A stretch of 7,419 nt of DNA from Microthrixaceae bacterium (GTDB taxonomy: Bacteria > Actinomycetota > Acidimicrobiia > Acidimicrobiales > Acidimicrobilacustridaceae). Shown piece after piece: positions 1 to 6,288 of the stretch (the first letter of the stretch is position 1; each line of letters begins with the position of its first letter). A model generated the notes under the pieces. The model was not told where the DNA came from. It was given only the letters and a program-made list of their open reading frames with translations, and did not search any database. Location of the stretch: the NCBI GenBank assembly GCA_023264915.1, contig JAHFUU010000114.1, positions 1 to 7,419 on the forward strand, read 5' to 3'. Both the position numbers and the translations under genes were made by a program.

Positions 1-752
1 AGATCGAGGGCAGCGAGGTGGCCGTCAGCCAGATCGACCACGTGTATGTAGTCGCGGATGCACGTGCCGTCAGGGGTCGGGTAGTCGTCGCCGTGCACGA
101 CGAGCTCGGCGTGACGTCCCACCGCCACCTGCATGATGAACGGCATCAAGTTGTTGGGAGTACCAGTCGGATCCTCACCGATTCGGCCACTCGGATGAGC
201 CCCAACGGGGTTGAAGTAGCGCAACGGGATGACGCTCCATTCTGGATCTGCGGCGGCCACATCGGCCAGCAACAGCTCGATGGTCAGCTTGGTGCGGCCG
301 TACGGGTTGGTGCCGGACAACCTCGAGCTCTCGGTGAGAGGGACGTTCTCTGGCTCGCCATAGACGGTTGCCGAGGACGAGAACACGAGGTTCTTCACTC
401 CGTGGGCCGCCATGGCACCGAGCAGCGCGACGGTCCCGCCGACGTTGACGTCGTAGTAGCGCAGCGGCTCCGCAACTGATTCCCCAACCGCCTTCAGCCC
501 GGCAAAGTGGATCACGGCGCTCACCGGGAAGTCTGACAGCACAGCATCGAGTGCGACCCTGTCCCGAAGATCAACGCAGAAGAAGGCCAGCTCTGCCCGG
601 GCGAGCTCGCGCACTCGATCCAGAGCCACCTCGGAGCTGTTGGAGAGATCATCGACGACGACGACCTCATAGCCAGCCTCGAGGAGCTGGAGACAGGTGT
701 GGCTACCGATGTATCCCGCCCCACCCGTGAGGAGCACTCGATCTTTGGACAT
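1..752 (-). CDS. galE: UDP-glucose 4-epimerase, 3' end outside window
   Basis: This enzyme interconverts UDP-glucose and UDP-galactose in the cytoplasm, using bound NAD, in the Leloir pathway and in supply of galactose for surface glycans. The visible 250 residues begin with the Rossmann nucleotide-binding motif GGAGYIGS (residues 10-17). They contain the SSSATVYG stretch with the catalytic Ser (about 126-127) and the YxxxK pair in NPYGRTK (Tyr151, Lys155). Further on are [12 protein letters not shown] and [15 protein letters not shown], all hallmarks of GalE within the extended short-chain dehydrogenases. E. coli GalE has 338 residues, so roughly 85-90 are missing past base 1. The ATG at 752 was chosen because the family's N-terminus ([17 protein letters not shown]) starts there; no strong Shine-Dalgarno is seen. 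It is transcribed away from ECF1 across a 190-nt gap. No frameshift or missing catalytic residue is seen. A GalE-like epimerase of slightly different substrate range is possible. Confidence 0.95.
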   Translation of the reverse strand, partial: MSKDRVLLTGGAGYIGSHTCLQLLEAGYEVVVVDDLSNSSEVALDRVRELARAELAFFCVDLRDRVALDAVLSDFPVSAVIHFAGLKAVGESVAEPLRYYDVNVGGTVALLGAMAAHGVKNLVFSSSATVYGEPENVPLTESSRLSGTNPYGRTKLTIELLLADVAAADPEWSVIPLRYFNPVGAHPSGRIGEDPTGTPNNLMPFIMQVAVGRHAELVVHGDDYPTPDGTCIRDYIHVVDLADGHLAALD

Positions 753-889
753 CGATGTGTTCTATCAAGAATCTGGCGAAGGCTGTCCAGATCTGGTCCG
801 GGGAGCGGTCCCGAGTCGGGTCGGGGATGATCGCAACAAGCGCGACATGCCAGCACACGCTCAGGAAAACCGCGTAATCTGCGGCGGGG

Positions 890-912
890 TGGTGTCCGAG
901 ACGTCGACACCA
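890..912 (+). promoter_or_regulatory. Leader hairpin upstream of ECF1
   Basis: The 7-bp perfect inverted repeat TGGTGTC / GACACCA, separated by 9 nt, lies 30 nt before the GTG start of ECF1. If it is within the transcript it would form a stem just upstream of the ribosome binding site. A role in translation or as a protein-binding operator is possible; only the symmetry is seen. Confidence 0.3.
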
Positions 913-930
913 TCCCTACGGACGGCACGA

Positions 931-938
931 AGAGGGGG
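931..938 (+). promoter_or_regulatory. Ribosome binding site deciding the ECF1 start
   Basis: The purine run AGAGGGGG sits 4 nt before GTG at 943. It is the only good Shine-Dalgarno in the upstream open frame. In-frame starts further upstream (for example ATG 847, or the one at 697 inside galE) lack one and would add residues unlike a sigma factor. Confidence 0.7.
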
Positions 939-942
939 TCCC

Positions 943-3063
943 GTGAGCGACCAAGGCTCCAAAGGCGACAAGCCCACATCAGCCAGTGCGCCGGGTTCGG
1001 GAGCGACTGACCGCCGAGCCCGTGACAAGCGCTTGGTCGAGGACGCCAAGACCAACGGTGACGCCTACGCGCAGCTGTATGACGAGTGGATCAACCAGAT
1101 CTATGACATGGCGCTCGCCGCGGGTCTCGACAGCGAGGGGGCCGCCTCCACCGCCCAGACCGCGTTCACCAACGCGTGGAACGACATGTCCAAGCTCACC
1201 GACGGCTCGGACTTCGGGGCTTCTCTGCTCCGCCACGCCCGAAATGCGATCGGACCGGATGCCAGCGGGCGACCGAACTACCCCGCTTCGGCCAGGAGGA
1301 AGAAGGATTCCTCCGCCCCGGAGGACACACTCAGCCGAGCCACCAACCTCGAGACCACTGCGCAGGACGAGGACGTCGCGTCAGTTCTCCGCGAGGCATC
1401 CCAACCGTTGGCTGGACGCACGCGCGACATCCTCGACTTGCACTTCCGGCACGGGCTCACCTCCGAAGAGACCGCGGCTGTCCTCGGAACGACCCCCGAC
1501 ACGGTCCGCGAGACAGCCCGGAAGCTTCCTGGTGCCTACGCCGCACTTGTGAGAAGCCGCCTGCTGTGGCGAGGGGGCAAGCCCGAGCACGACGAGCTTG
1601 CTTCGAAGCTGTCAGGGGCTGGCGTCAAGCAGTTCGACGCCAAAGCCGTCCGTGTCATAAACGAGCACGTCAAGACCTGTGAGAAGTGCCGGGCGCGCGG
1701 GATGGTCGCGCTCACGCCCCTCGACGCCTACTCCGCCATCCCCATCGTCTCGACCCCTGACGCTGTCAAGAACCGGGTCACTGACCGGCTCAAGGAAGCC
1801 AAGGTCCCGATAGTGGCTGGCATGGCAATCGGCGCCGCGGTCACAGAAGCCGAAGTCAGCTCTGGCAAGGGCGAGCCAACTGACAAGGACAAGACCGGGG
1901 ACAAGGACAAGACCGGGGACGAAGCCAAGACCGGGGACAAGGACAAGACCGGGGACGAAGCCAAGACCGGGGACGAAGCTGTCACCGCTCCTGGGGACAA
2001 GGCAACGACCGGGATCGAGAGTTCAACTGGCCAAGACGAAGCTCGTGACCAGGACGACCAGCGCGAGCCAGCAACTCCTGGCACCGCCAAGGACGACGGC
2101 GAGGACGCAGACCTCCATCAGCAGGAGGACAAGGGCAAGGCCAACAAGGGCGCTGCCGCAGGAGGTGCCATCGTCGCCGCAGGTGCAGCGGCCGCCGGCA
2201 TCGACGCTGCATCCGAGGAGCCCGACACCGAAGCGGCGGTGCCGGATTCTGGCACGCTGCCGGCATGGGGTGGGATCGACGGCGGAGGGATGGCGGTTGC
2301 AGCGACATCGCCACCTCCGGCTGCTTCACCCCGGAGGACCCCGGACCTCGAAGAGGACTACGACGAGGATGAGGATGAGGACGCCGCCGCCAAGCGCAAG
2401 AAGATGCTCGTTCTCGCCGGCGCGGGCGCTGGCGTGCTCGTCGTCATCATCTTGATCTTCGCCCTCACACGCCGCGGAGGCGACGATTCGGAGCAGATGG
2501 CAACCAGCGAGACCCGGCCACAATCGACGGCCGCGCGACGGCCATCGCAGACCTCACCTGAAGCAACCGCCGTGGTGACGACTTCCACGGCAAGCCTCGA
2601 GAGCACGACCTCGTCCTCAGAGGATTCCACGACCTCCAGCTCGGACACCTCCACCACGTCCACAACGACCGCGTCGACAAACACCACAAGTGGCGGTGGC
2701 GGTGGTGGTGGTGGCGGTGGGGGTGGTGGTGGCGGCGGTGGTGGTGGTGGCGTGACCACGACGACGATGCCGACGGTCAGCTTCCAGATCGCGCCGGGCA
2801 GCGCCCTGAACAACTACGAGATGTCGAGCCCCTTGACCCCGAAGATCTCGTGGTCTGTCATCTCGGGCGGCACGGTGACTGTCTCGGTCACCGGAGCCAA
2901 CGTCAACAGCGCCGCCCGAACTGGCGGCCAGAACCTCTGCCCCGTGCCGGTCGTGGCCAACAAGTGCTCACCCGGGCCCGGAACGTACAACTACACCTTG
3001 ACGGTCAAGAGCGCCCAAGGGGCGGTGCTGGTCGAGCGAACGCAGTCTCTCCAGGTCGTCTGA
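943..3063 (+). CDS. Membrane-anchored ECF sigma factor fused to zinc-finger-like motif, TM helix and extracellular domain (ECF1)
   Basis: The protein has 706 residues. Sigma region 2 is at about 38-105 (AYAQLYDEW...QTAFTNAWNDM...LLRHARNA) and region 4 at about 150-205 (LDLHFRHGLTSEETAAVLG). Next comes LLWRGGKPEHDEL and a ZAS-type H-x3-C-x2-C motif (His242, Cys246, Cys249), as in anti-sigma domains fused to actinobacterial ECF factors. Then follow D-K/E-D/A-K-T-G repeats from 314, a Glu/Asp-rich patch, KRKK and one transmembrane helix (about 488-509). The basic flank puts the sigma part inside. Outside are a Thr/Ser stalk, 20 glycines (584-603) and a beta-rich domain with Cys666 and Cys675. 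Region 2 is degenerate: the usual acidic pair before the QxxF motif is absent. The likely role is envelope-responsive transcription control, by proteolytic release or conformational change; this is inferred. Its paralogue is at 5377-7071. Promoter activity by this divergent sigma domain is unproven. Confidence 0.85.
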   Translation: MSDQGSKGDKPTSASAPGSGATDRRARDKRLVEDAKTNGDAYAQLYDEWINQIYDMALAAGLDSEGAASTAQTAFTNAWNDMSKLTDGSDFGASLLRHARNAIGPDASGRPNYPASARRKKDSSAPEDTLSRATNLETTAQDEDVASVLREASQPLAGRTRDILDLHFRHGLTSEETAAVLGTTPDTVRETARKLPGAYAALVRSRLLWRGGKPEHDELASKLSGAGVKQFDAKAVRVINEHVKTCEKCRARGMVALTPLDAYSAIPIVSTPDAVKNRVTDRLKEAKVPIVAGMAIGAAVTEAEVSSGKGEPTDKDKTGDKDKTGDEAKTGDKDKTGDEAKTGDEAVTAPGDKATTGIESSTGQDEARDQDDQREPATPGTAKDDGEDADLHQQEDKGKANKGAAAGGAIVAAGAAAAGIDAASEEPDTEAAVPDSGTLPAWGGIDGGGMAVAATSPPPAASPRRTPDLEEDYDEDEDEDAAAKRKKMLVLAGAGAGVLVVIILIFALTRRGGDDSEQMATSETRPQSTAARRPSQTSPEATAVVTTSTASLESTTSSSEDSTTSSSDTSTTSTTTASTNTTSGGGGGGGGGGGGGGGGGGGGVTTTTMPTVSFQIAPGSALNNYEMSSPLTPKISWSVISGGTVTVSVTGANVNSAARTGGQNLCPVPVVANKCSPGPGTYNYTLTVKSAQGAVLVERTQSLQVV
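1882..2013 (+). repeat. 18-bp tandem repeat encoding hexapeptides in ECF1
   Basis: Five exact-length 18-bp units run from 1882 to 1971 and encode DKDKTG, DKDKTG, DEAKTG, DKDKTG, DEAKTG. They are followed by a degenerate 24-bp unit (DEAVTAPG) and a last unit DKATTG to 2013. Alternation of two unit types suggests duplication of a 36-bp pair. The segment forms a highly charged, probably unstructured cytoplasmic linker between the zinc-finger-like part and the membrane helix. ECF2 lacks it. Confidence 0.9.
2692..2751 (+). repeat. Poly-glycine tract (20 GGN codons) in ECF1
   Basis: Twenty consecutive GGN codons, mostly GGT and GGC, follow a Thr/Ser-rich stalk and precede the C-terminal domain. 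The tract is presumably a flexible extracellular spacer. Near-identical trinucleotides make it prone to slippage, and length changes would stay in frame. On the other strand it gives a meaningless poly-proline frame. Confidence 0.9.
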
Positions 3064-3077
3064 TCCGTCGCCGACGG

Positions 3078-3106
3078 GCCACATCGACGATTGCCGTCGA
3101 TGTGGC
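3078..3106 (+). terminator. Strong hairpin after ECF1, likely terminator
   Basis: A perfect 12-bp stem (GCCACATCGACG with its complement) closes a 5-nt loop, ATTGC, starting 14 nt after the ECF1 stop codon. No T-tract follows, so it is not a classical intrinsic terminator. Hairpins without a U-run are commonly proposed as terminators or 3'-end stabilisers in high-GC actinobacteria. A smaller stem, CCGTC/GACGG at 3065-3077, lies directly before it. Confidence 0.6.
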
Positions 3107-3296
3107 AAGCGCCGCGGGGCGCCGCCCTCGCTGAGATCGAAAGGGCACCACAGTCTACAGAACAGCCTCCAGGTGACGTTTTTCACAGCACTGTTGAAAA
3201 GGGAGCCTGAACTGGTGGGTAGCGACTGAATGTTCTTGGTGTTGCTGGCGTGGTTTTGTTTCGGTTGCGTTGCGGGAGTAGCAATTCTGTCATGAG
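3107..3296. other. Non-coding leader region upstream of the Rpf-like gene
   Basis: No credible gene is seen here; the open frames are spurious. The stretch is more AT-rich than its surroundings, especially at 3176-3290, as expected for a promoter. It holds an imperfect inverted repeat at 3180-3200 (TTTTCACAG and CTGTTGAAAA, 2-nt gap, one bulge) that could be an operator. Some actinobacterial rpf genes carry a c-di-AMP (ydaO-type) riboswitch in the leader. No part of that consensus was recognised here. Confidence 0.4.
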
Positions 3297-3316
3297 CCAA
3301 GGGCCAGAGCCCTTGG
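3297..3316 (+). promoter_or_regulatory. Hairpin overlapping the Shine-Dalgarno of the Rpf-like gene
   Basis: A perfect 8-bp inverted repeat, CCAAGGGC and GCCCTTGG with a CAGA tetraloop, ends at 3316. The Shine-Dalgarno GGGGAGGA spans 3315-3322, so its first two bases are paired in the stem and the rest lies at its foot. The stem could reduce ribosome access or act as an RNA switch. The symmetry is seen; the regulatory role is inference. Confidence 0.45.
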
Positions 3317-3322
3317 GGAGGA
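3315..3322 (+). promoter_or_regulatory. Ribosome binding site for the TTG start at 3330
   Basis: GGGGAGGA lies 7 nt before TTG 3330, an ideal spacing. It supports the rare TTG start over the next in-frame ATG at 3369, which would cut off the basic n-region of the signal segment. Confidence 0.75.
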
Positions 3323-3329
3323 CCCTGAG

Positions 3330-4040
3330 TTGACCTCGACACGCACCCGACCCCTAGCCACCTTCGCCATGTTGGCATTCGCCGCCGCGCTCGCGGGTGC
3401 CCTCACCTTCCATCCTCGATCTGACTCCATCGAAGCGGCAACCGACTCACCCATCACCCAGCCCGTTCGCGCCGTCGGCGTCGAGACCCCTCCGACCTCA
3501 CCTCCGCCGACGACCTCACGTGCGACATCGACTTCTACCTCGATGCCCCGCACGACACCCACGACCGTCAAGCCCTTCATCCCTTCCTCGACGGTTCCCA
3601 GGACTTCTTCCACCCCGACCACCACGATCCCGAAGCCGAAGGTGACGCCGCCGCCTCCGACCACCACGACAACCGCCAAGCCCAAGGTGCCGATCGTGGC
3701 CGCGGCGGCTGCGCCTGCGGCGACTGTTCCCACGACGACGGCTCCACCCCCGCCCACCATCCCAGCGCCGACCACACCGCCGGGCAACAGCAGCGACGCT
3801 GCTTTCCTGGCCTGCGTCAAGAAGCGCGAATCCGGAGGCAACTACCAGGCCGTTGGTGCCGGCTACTACGGCGCGTACCAGTTCTCACAGTCCACCTGGG
3901 ACGGCACTGCACGCCACGCCGGCCGACTCGACCTGGTTGGTGTCCGTCCTGACCGAGCTTCACCAGCCGACCAGGACGCCATGGCGTGGCACCTGCTCGG
4001 CTGGCAGGGACGGGGCCCCTGGGGTGGGTCTTGCCGCTGA
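3330..4040 (+). CDS. Resuscitation-promoting factor-like (Rpf-domain) peptidoglycan hydrolase
   Basis: Rpf proteins cleave peptidoglycan glycan strands outside the cell and stimulate growth or exit from dormancy in actinobacteria. The 236-residue product has an N-terminal hydrophobic signal or anchor segment (about residues 8-27, after TSTRTR). A long Pro/Thr/Ser wall-spanning linker follows (about 50-152) and then one C-terminal Rpf domain (about 155-236). That domain shows CVKKRESGGNY, with the catalytic Glu at 167, GYYGAYQFSQSTWDG, and a closing WQGRGPWGGSC. Cys162 and Cys235 match the disulfide typical of the fold. The linker residues are repetitive and probably disordered or glycosylated. 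The TTG start is supported by a well-placed Shine-Dalgarno. It is followed after 4 nt by the next gene, implying one transcript. Its position between two envelope-facing sigma factors makes it a plausible target of them, but that is only inferred from context. Confidence 0.92.
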   Translation: MTSTRTRPLATFAMLAFAAALAGALTFHPRSDSIEAATDSPITQPVRAVGVETPPTSPPPTTSRATSTSTSMPRTTPTTVKPFIPSSTVPRTSSTPTTTIPKPKVTPPPPTTTTTAKPKVPIVAAAAAPAATVPTTTAPPPPTIPAPTTPPGNSSDAAFLACVKKRESGGNYQAVGAGYYGAYQFSQSTWDGTARHAGRLDLVGVRPDRASPADQDAMAWHLLGWQGRGPWGGSCR

Positions 4041-4044
4041 TCTG

Positions 4045-4419
4045 ATGGCCGTCGAGGTCTACGTCCACCCTGACACCGTCGACCTGACCTTCGAGGGGCT
4101 CGATCGGCTCTTGTGCCTGAAGGACCGGGTGATCTTGCCGATGGACGAGATCCTCTCCGCGCAGGTCCTGCCGGTCTCGGTTCCGCGCGAGCAACGTGGG
4201 TGGCGCGTCCTGGGTGGTTACCTCCCCGGCGCCTTCGCAACCGGTTACTTCACCGTCCGAGGCCAAAAGGGCGCCCGGCAGCTGTGGTGCGTGTACCGCG
4301 ACACAGAGGTCCTCGTGATCGAGACCACCAGGAAGACACCGTCCAAGATCGTCCTTCAGCATCCGGACCGGCACAACCTGGCATGGCTGATCAGTGAGCG
4401 GATCCCTCCGGGGCACTAG
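4045..4419 (+). CDS. Uncharacterised 124-residue protein, possibly PH-like
   Basis: I do not recognise a named gene. The product starts at ATG 4045, four bases after the Rpf stop codon, so translation is probably coupled. An upstream extension of the frame would overlap the catalytic part of rpf and is rejected. The sequence looks like small beta-rich actinobacterial proteins: LTFEGLDRLLCLKDRVILP, then MDEILSAQV, RGWRVLGGYLPG, a Trp/Tyr strand (QLWCVYRD), EVLVIETTR and KIVLQHPD near the end. This order of strands with a last helix (HNLAWLISERI) resembles bacterial PH-domain proteins, a tentative reading. There is no signal peptide or clear membrane helix, so it is likely cytoplasmic or at the inner membrane face. 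Its last 29 nt overlap the convergent amidase gene. Confidence 0.75.
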   Translation: MAVEVYVHPDTVDLTFEGLDRLLCLKDRVILPMDEILSAQVLPVSVPREQRGWRVLGGYLPGAFATGYFTVRGQKGARQLWCVYRDTEVLVIETTRKTPSKIVLQHPDRHNLAWLISERIPPGH

Positions 4420-5257
4420 GCCACCGGTACGCGCCGGGCCGCCGGTTTGCGAGGGAGGGCAAGCAAGCCCGAACCTGCCCGAGTCGGGACAGGTCGATCT
4501 CTGCGATGACCACTCCATCCCCGTCACGAGCCTTCCCCATGACCGTGCCCCAAGGATCGACGATCATCGAATGCCCGTGCCACCCAAGAGCCGCAATCGA
4601 GCTGCCATCCCGAGACCTGGTGACGCCGTGCTGGCCTGCCGCGACGACATATGCCTGGTTCTCGATCGCTCGGGCCCTCAAGAGCACCTCCCAGTGGGGA
4701 GGGCCAGTCTCGGCAGTGAAGGCGGCGGGCACGGCAAGCACATCTGCGCCCCGCAAGGCGAGGATCCGGTACAGCTCGGGGAACCGAAGGTCATAACAGA
4801 CAGAACAGCCGATGGTGCCGATCCCTTCGGCTTCGACCAGGACCAGCTCGCTGCCAGGTCGGATCACGTTTGACTCGCGGAAGGAGGCACCCGGCACCTG
4901 AACGTCGAACAGGTGCACCTTGCGGTAGATCGCCGCGATCTCACCTACCGGCGTGACGACGACACAGGTGTTGTACCTGTCCCCAGATTCAGCCGCTTCG
5001 ATGAAGCTACCGGCAACGAGCCAGATCCCCAGCTTTGAGGCTTGCTCGCACGCGAAGTCAGTTGTCGGGCCTGGCAGTGGCTCTGCACCCTCTCGCAGGA
5101 TGCGCCCCGAACCGAGGTTGTTGAACATCTCTGGCAGCACCGCCAGCTGCGCTCCTCGGCCGGCGGCCTCGCCGAGCAGCCCGGCGGCGACAGCAAGGTT
5201 GGCCTCCTTGTCGTCGCCCGAGCACATCTGGACCGCCGCAGCCAACGCCTTTGACAT
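4391..5257 (-). CDS. Nitrilase-superfamily carbon-nitrogen hydrolase (amidase)
   Basis: The 288-residue product is a cytoplasmic amidase of the nitrilase fold. It shows the three catalytic residues in family context: Glu43 in LPEMFNN, Lys113 in YRKVHLFD and Cys154 in CSVCYDLRFPELY. Other family motifs are RARAIENQAYVVAAGQ, HGHSMIVDPWG and the C-terminal ANRRPGAYRW. The RKVHLFD and CYDLRFPELYR signatures resemble the Nit1/Nit2 branch. Members of that branch hydrolyse deaminated glutathione or omega-amides, so metabolite repair is a likely role; the substrate cannot be read from sequence. ATG 5257 matches the family N-terminus (SKALAAAVQM). No Shine-Dalgarno is seen, which may mean leaderless translation or coupling to upstream genes. 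It follows the ECF2 C-terminal ORF by 119 nt on the same strand. Confidence 0.93.
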   Translation of the reverse strand: MSKALAAAVQMCSGDDKEANLAVAAGLLGEAAGRGAQLAVLPEMFNNLGSGRILREGAEPLPGPTTDFACEQASKLGIWLVAGSFIEAAESGDRYNTCVVVTPVGEIAAIYRKVHLFDVQVPGASFRESNVIRPGSELVLVEAEGIGTIGCSVCYDLRFPELYRILALRGADVLAVPAAFTAETGPPHWEVLLRARAIENQAYVVAAGQHGVTRSRDGSSIAALGWHGHSMIVDPWGTVMGKARDGDGVVIAEIDLSRLGQVRACLPSLANRRPGAYRWPSAPEGSAH

Positions 5258-5376
5258 GGGTCGACGATACCCAACGGCTGCGGCAGCGGGTCCGGTGCCG
5301 AGCGAGGGTGCCCTGCGGGAAGGGAGGTTCGGCCAGCTCACCGCCGAGGACGTCCCGGAGCGGGAGTACGCGCCGG

Positions 5377-6246
5377 TCAGTAGATCGTCAGCGTCGCCGA
5401 ACGCGAGGTGATCAACTCGCCTCCGGTCCCGAAGACGTCGAGGCTGTAGGTGTAGGTGCCTGCATTCGAGAAGCAGTAGCCGCGGCGGTTCGAACCGGGG
5501 CACAGGGCAACCGATCCTGACTGTGCGGCGCTCGAGAATCCTGGACCGCTGAGGGTCACCGAGACGACACCGGTGCCATTGACAGACCAATCCAGGGTTG
5601 GCGTCGAGCCGAGAGCTGGCGTGAACATCGTCTTGCCCGAATCGGGGTAGATCCGCAGCTGGACAGTGACCGGAGGGGTCGTCTGGGTGACCGTCGGGCT
5701 CGACGGATCGGTCTGCGTGGCTGGCGGGGCAGTTGAGGACGGCGGCACCCGAGATGAAGACGTCGATCGCGGAGTGGTCGGAGCCTGCAGGGGGGCGGAC
5801 GTGCTGCTGGGTGACCCGGCTGACCCCGACCCTGGGATCTGGGTCACGCCCGGCACGGCGGTGGTGGCGGCCCCACCGAGCCCGGACGTGGATCGCCCGA
5901 GCCTGGTTCCAGAGTCTGCGATCGCCACCACCTCGTTCGAGGAGGGCGTGCTGGCCCGGCCGGTCATCAGTGCGGACAGCGCTATCACCACGGCGGCCGC
6001 GCCGGCCACCATCGCGAGCAGGCGACGAGAGACGCCTCGACCCAGACTCGCTCCACCATCGAGGGCGCCGTCCGCGGATGAGCCGATCTCAGTTGCTGAG
6101 CCAGCAGATGAGGCTGCACCTGAGATCACCGGCGCTCCAGAGCCGAACGCGGAACCCGCCATCGGCACGCCCTCGTTCTCCAAAGCGTGAGCGACCGACT
6201 GCTTGAAGGCGATGGGTGCCGCCATGAGCGGGATCGAACCGAACAT
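5377..6246 (-). CDS. ECF2 C-terminal part: TM helix plus extracellular Cys-pair domain (separated by in-frame stop)
   Basis: The 289-residue frame is the continuation, in the same reading frame, of the sigma ORF at 6286-7071. Its start is shown at the first in-frame ATG after the stop. It begins with a segment matching ECF1 just past the zinc motif (F..IPLMAAPIAFKQSV). A Gly/Ala/Ser linker follows, then RR and one transmembrane helix (about 75-96). A Ser/Thr/Pro stalk (about 100-193) leads to a beta-rich domain (about 194-289) with Cys249 and Cys258. That domain shares with ECF1 the pattern WSV...G.V.V, SAA..G, LCP-x7-C and GTY.Y.L.V. No Shine-Dalgarno precedes ATG 6246, and no other start lies between the stop and it. 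Separate translation is therefore doubtful; re-initiation, stop read-through or a broken remnant are all possible. The frame carries no further stop over about 300 codons, which argues that any damage is recent. Confidence 0.75.
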   Translation of the reverse strand: MFGSIPLMAAPIAFKQSVAHALENEGVPMAGSAFGSGAPVISGAASSAGSATEIGSSADGALDGGASLGRGVSRRLLAMVAGAAAVVIALSALMTGRASTPSSNEVVAIADSGTRLGRSTSGLGGAATTAVPGVTQIPGSGSAGSPSSTSAPLQAPTTPRSTSSSRVPPSSTAPPATQTDPSSPTVTQTTPPVTVQLRIYPDSGKTMFTPALGSTPTLDWSVNGTGVVSVTLSGPGFSSAAQSGSVALCPGSNRRGYCFSNAGTYTYSLDVFGTGGELITSRSATLTIY

Positions 6247-6285
6247 GGCCGCGGGCGCGAGCCTGGACTTGCGACGCTGGTCGCA

Positions 6286-6288
6286 TTA
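6286..6288 (-). other. In-frame TAA inside the H-x3-C-x2-C motif of ECF2
   Basis: On the minus strand the codons read CAC GCC CCG ACG TGC CCC TAA TGC, that is H-A-P-T-C-P-stop-C. The intact paralogue ECF1 reads H-V-K-T-C-E-K-C. The stop therefore replaces the second x residue of C-x2-C, and the second Cys plus the aligned C-terminal sequence follow without a frame change. A single substitution from AAA, CAA, GAA or a similar codon explains it. A sequencing error cannot be excluded. Confidence 0.85.

Larger units (their letters stand above)
753..942. promoter_or_regulatory. Divergent intergenic region between galE and ECF1
   Basis: This gap must hold the promoters of both divergent genes. Visible elements are a 10-bp palindrome CCAGATCTGG at 787-796, a CCCGA/TCGGG inverted repeat at about 810-820, and a hairpin at 890-912 close to the ECF1 start. 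No convincing -35/-10 pair could be picked by eye on either strand. The palindrome could be an operator, but nothing else in the window repeats it exactly. Confidence 0.4.

Noticed and set aside
18..479. Plus-strand ORF opposite galE
   Set aside because: It lies entirely antisense to a clear GalE coding region and its translation shows no recognisable domain.
697..942. In-frame N-terminal extension of ECF1 from starts inside galE (697, 847)
   Set aside because: It overlaps the galE start, has no ribosome binding site and encodes nothing sigma-like, whereas GTG 943 has a strong Shine-Dalgarno and is followed by a typical ECF N-terminus.
2358..2813. Minus-strand ORF with a long poly-proline run
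   Set aside because: It is the reverse complement of the glycine tract and the Ser/Thr stalk of ECF1, with no independent support.
3256..3285. Possible vegetative promoter TTGTTT-17 nt-TAGCAA before the Rpf-like gene
   Set aside because: Each hexamer matches the consensus at only three positions, which is expected by chance in this relatively AT-rich stretch.
3107..3296. c-di-AMP (ydaO-type) riboswitch upstream of the Rpf-like gene
   Set aside because: Such riboswitches precede some actinobacterial rpf genes, but none of the conserved blocks could be recognised. A covariance-model search would settle it.
3290..3841. Minus-strand Gly/Val-rich ORF opposite the Rpf-like gene
   Set aside because: It is an artefact of the Pro/Thr-rich linker codons on the other strand; no start signal or family resemblance.
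4391..5590. 399-residue version of the amidase starting at 5590
   Set aside because: The extra 111 residues are Arg-rich, overlap the ECF2 C-terminal ORF and do not resemble nitrilases; ATG 5257 matches the family start.
6089..6286. TAATG overlap: an ATG overlapping the ECF2 stop codon that could allow coupled translation
   Set aside because: The ATG opens a different frame of about 65 codons with Arg-rich, unrelated sequence; the aligned ECF2 continuation is in the original frame.
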